Shown: piece after piece, positions 43,462 to 51,483 of the stretch | How positions within the stretch are numbered: position 1 is the stretch's first letter | Layout of the letters: each line of letters opens with the position of its first letter | Source: Azospirillum sp. TSO22-1 | GTDB lineage: Bacteria; Pseudomonadota; Alphaproteobacteria; Azospirillales; Azospirillaceae | Direction: 5' to 3' | Assembly (NCBI RefSeq): GCF_003116015.1 | Contig: NZ_LGQZ01000011.1 | Coordinates: 33,475 to 97,474, forward strand | Length of the DNA: 64,000 nucleotides | Translations under genes and position numbers: made by a program | The notes under the pieces: generated by a model | The model's database searches: none | What the model was told of the DNA's origin: nothing | Seen by the model: the letters and a program-made list of their open reading frames with translations, nothing else

Positions 43462-44609
43462 TAAAGCAGTCCCTTGAAGTATACGTCTGAGAGGAACCCC
43501 GATTTGAGGTAGCTTTCCGTCAAGTGGATCGGGTAGAGGTGGTTAGCCCAGCGGTTGTCGGAGCCATAGGGGGTGACATTGCGCTCGGACAGGATCAGGG
43601 CAGACAGGTGATCGACCCTGTCGCCGTTTAGTCCGTCGTCGGTTTCGCTTCCGTTGGCCAGCACCTCGACCTTGACAACCCCCGCCAATGGGCTGCTCAT
43701 CTTCTGCCGCGGCCGAATTCGCAGATACCAGACACCCAAGATCTTGGCGTACGCGTCGTCCCCCGCCTTGAACACGGGTGTTCGCTGGCCGAACTCCAAC
43801 TCCTGGAGGATCGTCCCAAGGTGCTTCCCGCCCTTCATTCCGGCGACGGGTTGGCTTGGCGTGAACGACTTGCTGACCCCGACCATGTTGCCAAGCTGGC
43901 CGATGGGGAACTTGTTCCGGTCGAGCACTTCCTTCCTGAACTGCAGGCTCCCGTCGATAACGAGCATGGCGTCGTCCCGTAGATCGCGGTTTGCCATCAT
44001 GCTGGCGACGGCGCCCAGCTCAAGGTCATGCATCAGGTCCAGAATCCGCTTCGTCCCCTTGTTGATGTAGTCCTCGCTGGCATTCCCGCCTGACGATCCC
44101 GCCTCGTAGTCGGCGATCTGGAACTGCACCTTCATGCTCGTGGACAAGGCGTCCCGCATGGCCTGCTGGTCTGGCCCGTCGATGGTGTTCGGCAACACCA
44201 GGATATTCTCGTACCGGACGTACTGGCGCATGGGCGACAGCGAACCGTCTTCGCATCGCTTGAGGACGGCGACTCCGACTTGGCCAGCAAGGACTGGAAA
44301 GTATCGGCCGTCTGTGAGGATGATGTCAGAAAACCTGAATACCCGTCGTGAACCATCCATGAAGTATGTGAGGATGCTCGGGGTCTTCTCATCGACTCCC
44401 GTTGTCGGCACCGTGCGGATAGTCCTGTTCTCGGGACTCTCAAACAGCTTTCCTCGAATGCGCTGGTCGCTCTCGCTGTATTCCGAATACGGGTCTTCGT
44501 CGAGATTACGCTTTTCGTGGACTAGGCACTTGAAGCCAGATCCATCGAAAACATCCCTCATAACGTCGCTAATGGTCTTCAGAGGCATGGGATATCGGCC
44601 GCAAGCCAT
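43461..44609 (-). CDS. NurA-like nuclease
   Basis: The 382-residue protein shows the NurA pattern: an aspartate in a D-G-S turn (YFMDGSRRVF, about D85), a second acidic strand AMLVIDGSLQF (about D219), and VGVSKSF (243-249) near the expected VVKS-like lysine position. NurA dimers are 5'-3' exonucleases and endonucleases that feed from HerA. Base composition is less GC-rich than the core genome. It is the first gene of a five-gene leftward operon (NurA-HerA-GHKL-radical SAM-GHKL). Similarity is distant, so the nuclease call rests on motifs plus the HerA neighbour. Confidence 0.7.
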   Translation of the reverse strand: MACGRYPMPLKTISDVMRDVFDGSGFKCLVHEKRNLDEDPYSEYSESDQRIRGKLFESPENRTIRTVPTTGVDEKTPSILTYFMDGSRRVFRFSDIILTDGRYFPVLAGQVGVAVLKRCEDGSLSPMRQYVRYENILVLPNTIDGPDQQAMRDALSTSMKVQFQIADYEAGSSGGNASEDYINKGTKRILDLMHDLELGAVASMMANRDLRDDAMLVIDGSLQFRKEVLDRNKFPIGQLGNMVGVSKSFTPSQPVAGMKGGKHLGTILQELEFGQRTPVFKAGDDAYAKILGVWYLRIRPRQKMSSPLAGVVKVEVLANGSETDDGLNGDRVDHLSALILSERNVTPYGSDNRWANHLYPIHLTESYLKSGFLSDVYFKGLL

Positions 44610-44867
44610 AGCTGTGCAAACACTAAAAAATGAGTGCGAAATTTAGACGCTATTCCGCGGAACGATCAAGCGCCGCGTGAAGTGAGACGGCGATTTTCGG
44701 ATAACGCCTGTGGCGGTCACCGCCCGCTGTCGTGGTGGTCGCGCAAGATTCCGCCTTTCCAGCTTACCCGATATGGCGGCTCGGAAAGTAACCAAACGCT
44801 GGCCCTAGGCTACCCATAGCCTTTCTCATGCATAATCGGAGGGAACTCAAAGGTCCGCTCCTGGCGG
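44610..44867. other. Intergenic region upstream of the NurA operon
   Basis: No gene seen. The first 40 bases (GCAAACACTAAAAAATGAG) are AT-rich and suit the promoter of the leftward five-gene operon. Confidence 0.45.
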
Positions 44868-45469
44868 ATAGTGTTGAAAAAGTCGGTATTGCCCGTGGTC
44901 TGAAGTGCTGATTCAATTCTCCCTGGCAGGAGGAGGACGCAGCGATGATGGGCGAGCGGACGGTGATGCAGGAGGCGCTGTTCTATGAGTTCAGCCTCGA
45001 ACGCCATGTCCCGTCGGACCACCTGCTTCGCTCGATCGACCGCTTCGTCGACCTGTCCGGCCTCCGTGCGCATCTGCAGCCGTTCTACAGCGCGATTGGG
45101 CGCCCCTCGATCGATCCGGAGCTGATGATCCGGATGCTGCTTATCGGCTACTGCTGCGGCATCCGCTCGGAGCGCCGGCTGTGCGAGGAGGTGCATCTGA
45201 ACCTCGCCTACCGCTGGTTCTGCCGGCTCGGCCTGGAGGGCGACGTTCCGGACCACTCGACCTTTTCCAAGAACCGTCACCTCAAACGCATTCTGGGGCT
45301 CGACCGCCCGCGACGAGTTCCACCTCGCCGTCGCCCAGAACCTCCGCAAGCTCGCCAAGCTCATCCCCATGCCGGAGCTCAGGCCGGCGTGAGGGGGCCG
45401 GTGCCTGCTGTTCTGTCCTCGCGATCGGCAGAGCGGTACTCGATCAGCGCCCGACTTTTTCAACACTAT
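44868..45469. mobile_element. IS1182-like element, internally deleted
   Basis: A 602-bp unit bounded by perfect 19-bp inverted repeats (ATAGTGTTGAAAAAGTCGG). It holds the two ends of an IS1182-type transposase with the middle missing, so it cannot move by itself. Confidence 0.85.
44945..45391 (+). pseudogene. IS1182-family transposase, deleted and frameshifted
   Basis: The N-terminal part (RTVMQEALFYEFSLERHVP, then DHLLRSIDRFVDL and VPDHSTFSKNRH) is normal to about 45285. It then jumps, in another frame, to the conserved C-terminal end ARDEFHLAVAQNLRKLAKLI. The central DDE region is lost. Confidence 0.85.
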
Positions 45470-45714
45470 TGGCGCAAGGCGGACGGTCTCACCCTTTGGG
45501 AAGGAGCGACAAATTCAAGCAGCCTTCGGCAAACCCGGAGCTCAGCACCGGATGGATATGCACAACAAGAAGAATTGTGCTTCGATTTTGAATCTACCTT
45601 CCGTTGAACATATGATGCCGGAAGCGGCGGGGCGGCTGGTCCTGAACCGAAAATTTGCTCCAGTTGGCAGGCGACTTTTCGGGCGCGTTTCCATCCCGTG
45701 AGGAGGAGAGCGCC

Positions 45715-45771
45715 ATGCGGAAACGGTACACGGAGGAGCAGGTCAGGTTACTTTGTCGCGGCCTGGGCTTG
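45715..45771 (+). pseudogene. IS3-family OrfA start fragment
   Basis: Eighteen residues (MRKRYTEEQVRLLCRGLG) match the start of IS3-type OrfA, with a GAGGAGGAG site upstream. CCTGAACCGAAAATTT at about 45641 resembles an IS3 end. Nothing else of the element remains. Confidence 0.6.
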
Positions 45772-45840
45772 TAGACGGGCGAATCTATCTTGTTTATAGG
45801 CGATATTCATGGATCCATCTCGGGAATGACCAATATTTGC

Positions 45841-45908
45841 TCCCATCTATATTATGCACGACGGCGAGGCCGTTGGGCTGTCGCTCTCATCTATGTCCGA
45901 AACCGACA
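45841..45908 (-). repeat. Distal transposon end with spaced TnsB-type sites
   Basis: Reading inward on the minus strand from TGTCGG, sites TAGATGAGA (45885-45893) and TAGATGGGA (45841-45849) lie 44 bases apart, with weaker copies further in. Spaced sites at the cargo end and packed sites at the tns end mirror the left and right ends of Tn7. Confidence 0.7.
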
Positions 45909-45913
45909 TTTGC
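45909..45913. repeat. Target-site duplication, cargo side (TTTGC)
   Basis: The second copy of TTTGC, followed at once by TTGGGCATTTTCGTTT, the right arm and T-rich tail of the tRNA-Ser terminator. Confidence 0.85.
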
Positions 45914-46144
45914 TTGGGCATTTTCGTTTAAGCGATGTTTGTAGCCCACGCTTTCCCCCACATTCCGATGCGGTTTGTGGCGTGCGTCGGCGCACTCTAG
46001 CGGACTCATGTATAGCCCGACCACGTCATGGACCCGCTCGGCGAACTGCGGATCGCGGGGGAGCTTGAGCGACCCGATGCTCCTCTGCCGTCGTGGCGCG
46101 TGCCATCCAGCCGCCGCGCGGCCCGCCTACTGACGAGTGACCCA

Positions 46145-46439
46145 ACCATGCTGAGCCGTGCCGACCGCCGTTTCATCGACACCGTGCGGGCGGTTGCGCC
46201 AGACCTCCGTGAGGTGGCGGACCTCATCAACGACTTCGGAAAACTCCTCCGCGACAGCGCTGCGCAGCTTCGCCCAAGGTCTGGCCGCCGATCTCGACGC
46301 GCTGCAAGCCGCTCTCCAGGAGCCCTGGAGCAATGGTCCGGTCGAGGGGCAGATCAATCGCCTGAAGCTGATCAAGCGCCAGATGTTCGGCCGCGCCAAG
46401 TTCGATCTGCTCCGTCAGCGCGTCTTGTGCACCGCCTGA
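46145..46439 (+). pseudogene. ISL3-family transposase remnant, frameshifted
   Basis: The C-terminal part of an ISL3 transposase is readable in two frames: LSRADRRFIDTVRAVAPDLRE up to about 46262, then FAQGLAADLDALQAALQEPW and NRLKLIKRQMFGRAKFDLLR to a stop at 46439. The frameshift and missing N-terminus mark a dead copy. It lies outside the Tn7-like element. Confidence 0.8.
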
Positions 46440-46497
46440 CGACTACGGCGCCAGCCGTTACTACGGCCCTCGCCACTTCAGCACCGGATGTGCGGAT

Positions 46498-46530
46498 GAA
46501 CCAAAGTTGCACGCCGAAACACAGAGAAGG
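46498..46530. repeat. Probable ISL3 terminal sequence
   Basis: CCAAAGTTGCACGCCGAAAC after the ISL3 remnant recurs, slightly changed (CCAAGGTTGCACGTCGAAAC), at 59398-59417 in another intergenic region. It is probably an end of the same ISL3-type element. Confidence 0.55.
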
Positions 46531-46652
46531 GCCGTTTTGTCTGGCCCAGCCCGGCCACTGAGCAGGTTCGGCTCTCTTCGAGGGACGCTGCCCGAAGTTG
46601 CGGCAGCAAGCTTGAAATCCGCGAGCGCAATCAGTCGCTAAGCCGTGATGCC

Positions 46653-46765
46653 TCTTCCAGTCGAAGTCGTGCGGTGGTAACCCCAGTCAAGCGAAGACGG
46701 CCGACATGACGCCGGCGGGATTACGCATCAGGTCTTCGAACTTCATGAAGTAGAGGCGGTTCTGT
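46653..46765 (-). pseudogene. Decayed fragment of a sulfotransferase gene
   Basis: These 113 bases align without gaps to 60870-60982 inside the intact sulfotransferase gene, with 11 differences. The minus strand reads RLYFMKFEDLMRNPAGVMSA and then hits a stop codon where the intact gene has tryptophan. The fragment overlaps the last codons of the neighbouring radical SAM gene. Confidence 0.85.
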
Positions 46766-48722
46766 TAGCGTTTGAGCCGCCCCATCCTGGTGCGCTCAGG
46801 CCGACGGGAAGAGCAGCGATGCGGGCGGCGGGCGGCGGCGGCACGGCGGCCGGGATGGCCAGTGCCAGCACCTCCCCGCGCTCGCGCAGCACGAGGCGCC
46901 GCCCATCCAGGGCGTCGAGCGCGGCCTCCGCCTCGGCGGCGGAGACCGGCCGGCCCTGCGTCTCTTCCAGCCGGCGGCGCACCGCTTCCGTCGAGCGGAT
47001 GTCGTCGCAGAACCGCGCCAGATCGGCCAGCGACCGGTCGAGGCGCAGCCATTCCGCGGCGGCGGCCGGCCGCCGGTCCCACACCATGAGCCCGTCGCCG
47101 TCGGCGAAGGCGAGCAGGGCGCCGCGCCCATCCGGCCGCATCCATGCCTCGACGGCGGCGAGCGCGGGCGCGCAATGGTCGAGGGTACGGCCGTCGGCGA
47201 AGTCGAACTCGTAATGGTAGGCGCGCTCCGCCAGTGCCCGGTCGTCTAGGCCGGGGTGCAGGCAGCGGTAGACCGGGTGCGGCCGCACGTTGGCGACGCC
47301 GTAGCGCTCGGGCCCGGTGAACAGCGGGCTGTGACGGGCCAGCCGCACGCGGTAGCTGTTGCGCGGCGGCGTCAGGTGGGTGATCGCGGGGATCAGCGCC
47401 GCCATCCGCGCGTACTCCTCCCGCGGTTCGCCGGGGAAACCATAGAGCAGGTTCCACAGCGGCTGGATGCGCAGCTCCTGACACCATTTCAGCAGCCGCA
47501 CGTTCTGCAGCATGGTGCAGCCCTTGCGCATGTGGCGCAGGAGCGGTGTGCTCAGGCTCTCGATGCCCGGCTGCAGCAGCCTGACGTTGGCCCTGGCCAG
47601 CGCCTCGACCTGGGCGCGGCCGAGGTTGGATTTGGTTTCGTAGTAGATCGGGATGCGGATGCCGGCCTCGGCCAGCGCCGGCACCACGCTGTCCAAATAG
47701 CCGACGTCGATGATCTGGTCGACCGCGCGCAGCAGCGTTACCCCGCGTTCGGCGTAGCGGCGCGCCAGATGCTGGATCTCGTCGACGGCGCGGGCCGGCG
47801 ACTTGCTGCGGAACGCCAGGCTCGACCCGTTGAGGCCGCAGAAGATGCAGTGGTTCTTCTGCCCCCACCAGCAGCCGCGGGCCGTCTCAAAGGTGAGCTG
47901 CGGCCGGATCGGGTGGGCGACGGTGGCGATCTGGTCGAAATAGTCGTCGAAGTCGGGCACGGCCGTGTCGTCCAGCGCGCCCGGCGGGGCGTTCCAGGCG
48001 GCGGGCGCGCGGACGGCGCCGGTCGCGGCCTCGCGCACGCTGACGCCGGGCTCGGCCGCCGGTTCCCGCCCCTCCAGGCAAGCGGACAGGTAACGCGGGA
48101 AGTTGTCCTCGGCCGGACCGGAGAACACGGCGTCGACGAACGGGAATTGGCGGAGCAGGGCGTGCCCGGCTTCGGCGTCGCAGTTGGGGCCGCCGAAGAC
48201 GACGCGGGTCGCCGGCGCGCACTCCTTCACCCGCCGCGCCAAGGCCAGCGAGGCGGAATCCTGCTGGAACAGCGTGGTGAAGCCGACCACCGGATAAGCG
48301 GCCCAGTCGAACGCCGCGGCGCAGTCCTCCACGAAGACGGTGGCGGCCGCCTGGAGCGCGGCGACGCGGCGCTTCAGCCCGGCGTCGTCCGGGTCCAGAC
48401 GGGCGGTACCGTCGGGGAAGTTGGCGCGCCAGAAGGCGTCGGTCTGCGCGGGCGTGGGCGGCCCCCACAGGGCGGCGCGGAAGATCCATTCGCCCAGCAG
48501 GAAACCCGCGCCCTGCGCGATCCGCTGGTACAGACGGTAGCCGGCGCGGTCGACGAAGCGCAGGCCGAGATAGGCCACCTCGGCGCGCCGCCCGGTGCGC
48601 TCGAGCGTCGCCTTGAGCAGCGACAGTCCGAGCGAGGGCAGGTGCGGCGCGCCGAAGGGCATGGACAGCAGCAGCGCGTCGGCCCGCCGCTCCCGCCCGG
48701 CTGGGACCGCGCCGGGAGGCAC
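46743..48722 (-). CDS. RiPP maturation radical SAM protein (B12-binding, type 1)
   Basis: The 659-residue protein has a cobalamin-binding-like N-domain (LLLSMPFGAPHLPSLGLSLL, then TTLFQQDSASLALARRVKE and VVFGGPNCDAEAG). The radical SAM core has the family signature ARGCWWGQKNHCIFCGLNG (C-x7-C-x2-C, about residue 282), followed by FRSKSPARAVDEIQHLA and a C-terminal domain. This is the family annotated as RiPP maturation radical SAM protein 1. It should modify a ribosomal peptide, but none is evident. Several GTG starts exist; 48722 leaves a leader matching its paralogue. The C-terminal codons run into a sulfotransferase fragment, so the tail may be altered. Confidence 0.85.
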   Translation of the reverse strand: MPPGAVPAGRERRADALLLSMPFGAPHLPSLGLSLLKATLERTGRRAEVAYLGLRFVDRAGYRLYQRIAQGAGFLLGEWIFRAALWGPPTPAQTDAFWRANFPDGTARLDPDDAGLKRRVAALQAAATVFVEDCAAAFDWAAYPVVGFTTLFQQDSASLALARRVKECAPATRVVFGGPNCDAEAGHALLRQFPFVDAVFSGPAEDNFPRYLSACLEGREPAAEPGVSVREAATGAVRAPAAWNAPPGALDDTAVPDFDDYFDQIATVAHPIRPQLTFETARGCWWGQKNHCIFCGLNGSSLAFRSKSPARAVDEIQHLARRYAERGVTLLRAVDQIIDVGYLDSVVPALAEAGIRIPIYYETKSNLGRAQVEALARANVRLLQPGIESLSTPLLRHMRKGCTMLQNVRLLKWCQELRIQPLWNLLYGFPGEPREEYARMAALIPAITHLTPPRNSYRVRLARHSPLFTGPERYGVANVRPHPVYRCLHPGLDDRALAERAYHYEFDFADGRTLDHCAPALAAVEAWMRPDGRGALLAFADGDGLMVWDRRPAAAAEWLRLDRSLADLARFCDDIRSTEAVRRRLEETQGRPVSAAEAEAALDALDGRRLVLRERGEVLALAIPAAVPPPPAARIAALPVGLSAPGWGGSNANRTASTS

Positions 48723-48750
48723 GGCCGGCCGGACGGGAAACGGGATGGGA

Positions 48751-49269
48751 TCACTCCTCCTCGTCAAGGCACTCGCCGTCGGCCAGGAACTCGGCGAAGC
48801 AGAAGCCGGCACCGCCGCCCTCCACCGTCAGCTCGCGCAGCGCGCCGTCGGCCACCAAGCCGCGCAGCACCGCCCGAACCGGCAGCGCGGCGTTGTTGGC
48901 GTCGCTGAGGAACAGAGTCGTCTCGACCTCGAACGAGCCCGCCGGACGGACGATCTCCGGGCTGGACAGCGTCAGTTCGACCGGGCCGGCGTCATAGCCG
49001 CTGAGCCGGGTGCCGGTGAAGGTCGCGGTGCGCAGCGTCAGACCGGCGGAGGACCGGTGGCAGCGCACGGTGCCGGCCATGGTGAAGGCCGAGGTGCCGC
49101 ATTCCGAACTGATCAGGCCGGTGCCCGACAGTTCCAGGCAGCCCAGCCCCGGCACGGCCGGCAGGCGGGCCGCCTCGGCGCCGTACAGGCTCAGCTTGAC
49201 CTCGACGCGGCGGGCCTCCACGGCCGGGGCCGCGGCGGTCTCGGACAGGGTACGCAGGGCGGTCGTCAT
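48751..49269 (-). CDS. Unknown 172-residue protein between two radical SAM genes
   Basis: The protein has a short leader (TTALRTLSETAAAPAVE), a beta-strand-rich body (VEVKLSLYGAEAARL..., SSPEIVRPAGSFEVETTLFL) and a C-terminus with two cysteines and an acidic end (GFCFAEFLADGECLDEEE). I recognise no family. Its place between two paralogous maturases, with three-base spacing to the upstream gene, makes it a candidate substrate or scaffold. It is larger than a typical RiPP precursor and has no nitrile-hydratase-like leader. Confidence 0.7.
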   Translation of the reverse strand: MTTALRTLSETAAAPAVEARRVEVKLSLYGAEAARLPAVPGLGCLELSGTGLISSECGTSAFTMAGTVRCHRSSAGLTLRTATFTGTRLSGYDAGPVELTLSSPEIVRPAGSFEVETTLFLSDANNAALPVRAVLRGLVADGALRELTVEGGGAGFCFAEFLADGECLDEEE

Positions 49270-49272
49270 GAT

Positions 49273-51285
49273 TCACACCTCCTCGAAAGCGACGGCGTCG
49301 GTGGGATGGGGGGCGGAGTCCGGCGCCGTCGTCCGGCAAGCCGCCTTTGGGGTCACAATCTCGATCATGCCCGGCGGCAGCGCCGGGGCGGTCGCGCCGG
49401 GTTTCAGCACGATCAGGCCGAGCAGCTTGCCGTCCTCGCGCAGCAGCAGGCCGCGGCGGGATCCTTCATCGAGGAACTGGCGGTGCACCACCGCGCCTGC
49501 TTCGGGCCCGAGGATCGCGGCGAGCCGCCTCGCCACCTCGGCCTCGGGCCGGATGGCGTCGGCGAACAGGAAGGCGTCGCGCAACGCCCCGTCGAAGGCG
49601 GTCCAGCGCGCCGGCTCGCGCCGCGCGTCCCAGACCACCAAGCGCTCGCCGTCGTCGAAGCCGACCAGCGGGCCGCGGTGCGGCGCCTCCATCCAGCGCC
49701 GGGCCGCCTCCAGCGCCGGCCCGGCATAGGACAGGTCGCGGCCGTCGGCGTAGTCGAAGTCGAAGCGGTAGCACAAGCCGGCCCGATCCTCCTCGGCCAC
49801 CGGGTAGAGGTGGGCGAAGGCCGGCGGCGGGCGCAGGTTGGTCAGGCCGTGCCCCCGCGGGTCCATGAAGTAGGGGCTGAAGCGGTCGAGCCGGATGCGC
49901 CCGGCGTTCTTCGGCGGCTGGAGGTGCACCAGCAGCGGGATGATGTCGGCGGTCGCCGCGTAGTGCTCCGGCTCCTCGCCTGGGAAGCCGTACAGCAGGT
50001 TCCAGATCGGCACCACGCCCACGGCCGTGCACCATTTGAGGATCTGCACGTTCTGCAGCATGGTGCAGCCCTTGCGCATCAGCCGCAGCACGGGGGTGCT
50101 CAGGCTCTCGATGCCCGGCTGGATCATCTTGGTGCGGGCCTCGGCCAGGGCCTGCACCTGGGCCAGGGTCAGGTTGCTCTTGGTCTCGAAGAACAGCGGG
50201 ATGCCGCCGGCCGCGGCGCGCAGGTGCGGCAGCACCTCGGTGAAATAACCCATGTCGAGGATCTGGTCGGCGGCGCGCAGCAGCACCGCGCCGTGCGGCG
50301 TGCCGTAACGCGACGCCAGGTGCGCGATCTCCGCGACGGCGCGGTGCGGCGACTTGCTGCGGAAGGCCAGCGTCGAGCCGTTCAGCCCGCAGAAGCGGCA
50401 ATGGTTCTTCTGCCCCCACCAGCAGCCGCGGGCCGTCTCGAAGTTGACGTGCGGGCGCACCGGATGGCTGATCGACGGGAGCTGGGCGAAGTAGTCGTCG
50501 AAGTCAGGGTAGGGCAGGGCGTCCAGGTTTTCCACCGGCGCCGCCCAGGCGCGCGGCGGCACCGGGGCGCCGGTCGCCGGGTCGCGGCGGATGATGCCCG
50601 GCGCGTCGGCCGGCTCCGCCCCGGCCAGCACCGCTTCGGTGAAGGGGGCAAAGGTGTCGTCGGCCTCGCCGGAGAAGGCATAGTCGACGAAGGGAAAGGC
50701 GCGCATCAGCGCCAGCCCCATCTCCCCCTCGCAGTTCGATCCGCCGAAGACGACCGTCGTCGCCGGCGCGCGCTCCTTGATGCGCCGGGCCAGTGCCAGC
50801 GAGGCGAGGTTCTGCTGGAACAGGCTGGTGAAGCCGACGAACCGGTACGCCGTCCAGTCGGTGTCCGCCGCACAGCCCTCGATCCAGGCGGTGGCCTGCG
50901 CCTGCAAGGTGCCGACCAGCCGGCGCAGGTCGGCGACGGTCTCGCCGGGCAGCAGGTCGGAGGTGGAATCGGCGGCGAAGGCGTCCCAGAACGCGTCATC
51001 GTCGGCCGCCGACGGCGGTCCCCACAGCGCCGGCCGGAAGATCCATTCGCCGAGGTGACGCAGCCCGCCCTGCGCGATGCGCTGGTAGAGCCGGTAGCCG
51101 ATCGCCTCGACGAAGGGCAGATAGCCGTAGCGCACCTCGACCGGCAGGCCCCGGCGGGCGCAGGCGGCTTTCAGCAGCGACAGCCCGAGCGACGGCATGT
51201 GCGGCAGGCCGAACGGCATCGACAGCAGCACGCCGTCCGCTCTCCACCGCCCCGAACCCCCGATGCGCGCCGGTTCCGTTACCAC
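49273..51285 (-). CDS. RiPP maturation radical SAM protein (paralogue)
   Basis: The 670-residue protein is a close paralogue of the one encoded downstream: same B12-like N-domain (VLLSMPFGLPHMPSLGLSLLKAA as landmark), same ARGCWWGQKNHCRFCGLNG cluster motif (about residue 284), same FRSKSPHRAVAEIAHLA. The C-terminal domain diverges. I chose GTG at 51285 because upstream codons run into an AT-rich promoter-like region; the frame is open further. Two paralogues suggest sequential or different modifications. It is first in a three-gene leftward operon. Confidence 0.87.
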   Translation of the reverse strand: MVTEPARIGGSGRWRADGVLLSMPFGLPHMPSLGLSLLKAACARRGLPVEVRYGYLPFVEAIGYRLYQRIAQGGLRHLGEWIFRPALWGPPSAADDDAFWDAFAADSTSDLLPGETVADLRRLVGTLQAQATAWIEGCAADTDWTAYRFVGFTSLFQQNLASLALARRIKERAPATTVVFGGSNCEGEMGLALMRAFPFVDYAFSGEADDTFAPFTEAVLAGAEPADAPGIIRRDPATGAPVPPRAWAAPVENLDALPYPDFDDYFAQLPSISHPVRPHVNFETARGCWWGQKNHCRFCGLNGSTLAFRSKSPHRAVAEIAHLASRYGTPHGAVLLRAADQILDMGYFTEVLPHLRAAAGGIPLFFETKSNLTLAQVQALAEARTKMIQPGIESLSTPVLRLMRKGCTMLQNVQILKWCTAVGVVPIWNLLYGFPGEEPEHYAATADIIPLLVHLQPPKNAGRIRLDRFSPYFMDPRGHGLTNLRPPPAFAHLYPVAEEDRAGLCYRFDFDYADGRDLSYAGPALEAARRWMEAPHRGPLVGFDDGERLVVWDARREPARWTAFDGALRDAFLFADAIRPEAEVARRLAAILGPEAGAVVHRQFLDEGSRRGLLLREDGKLLGLIVLKPGATAPALPPGMIEIVTPKAACRTTAPDSAPHPTDAVAFEEV

Positions 51286-51289
51286 AGTC

Positions 51290-51440
51290 CCCGCCCTGCG
51301 AAAGTAAAGGTAACGGAATGCTAGGGATGCAGCGCACGGGAGTCCATAATAAAAATATGGAAACAGCAAGAATATCTAAGTATGCGCCGGTTAATTCCAT
51401 TATGTATATAATGATACGCTATAAAATTATCTGTGGATTC
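51290..51440 (-). promoter_or_regulatory. AT-rich promoter region of the radical SAM operon
   Basis: A sharply AT-rich island in GC-rich DNA upstream of the leftward operon. It contains CATTATGTATATAATG (arms CATTAT/ATAATG around four bases), which could be a -10 region or an operator. Confidence 0.45.
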
Positions 51441-51483
51441 GAGATGCGTGGCGTGATTGCTCACCGGGTTGGCGCCCCGACGT

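Larger units (their letters stand above)
18924..45908. mobile_element. Tn7-like transposon with defence cargo, inserted behind tRNA-Ser
   Basis: The element is about 26,985 bp. Its ends read inward as TGTCGCTTTCGCCTTTAGG and TGTCGGTTTCGGACATAGA, matching at 18 of the first 25 positions, and are flanked by TTTGC on both sides. tniQ, tnsA, tnsB and tnsC lie at the tRNA-proximal end, as the tns genes of Tn7 lie at the glmS-proximal end. Insertion is 22 bases beyond the tRNA 3' end, about the distance at which Tn7 inserts behind glmS. No CRISPR array or cas gene is present, so TniQ probably recognises the tRNA gene directly. The remaining 21 kb is cargo, mostly defence-type genes and insertion-sequence debris. 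Confidence 0.9.

Noticed and set aside
44628..44690. AAATGAG and AAGTGAGACG as a possible distal transposon end
   Set aside because: Both are in the same orientation as the tRNA-side end and so cannot form the opposite end. No TGT terminus or duplication accompanies them.
45788..45860. Metallophosphoesterase start (LFIGDIHGSISGMTN) near the distal transposon end
   Set aside because: The motif is suggestive, but the frame has no ribosome site at a proper start and soon becomes non-conserved sequence that crosses the transposon end. At best it is a tiny fragment.
48374..48754. Alternative frame starting with GTG at 48754 right after a GAGGAGG site
   Set aside because: It is a shadow of the radical SAM gene in another phase. 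The ribosome site more likely serves that gene, whose start is uncertain, and a frameshift cannot be shown.
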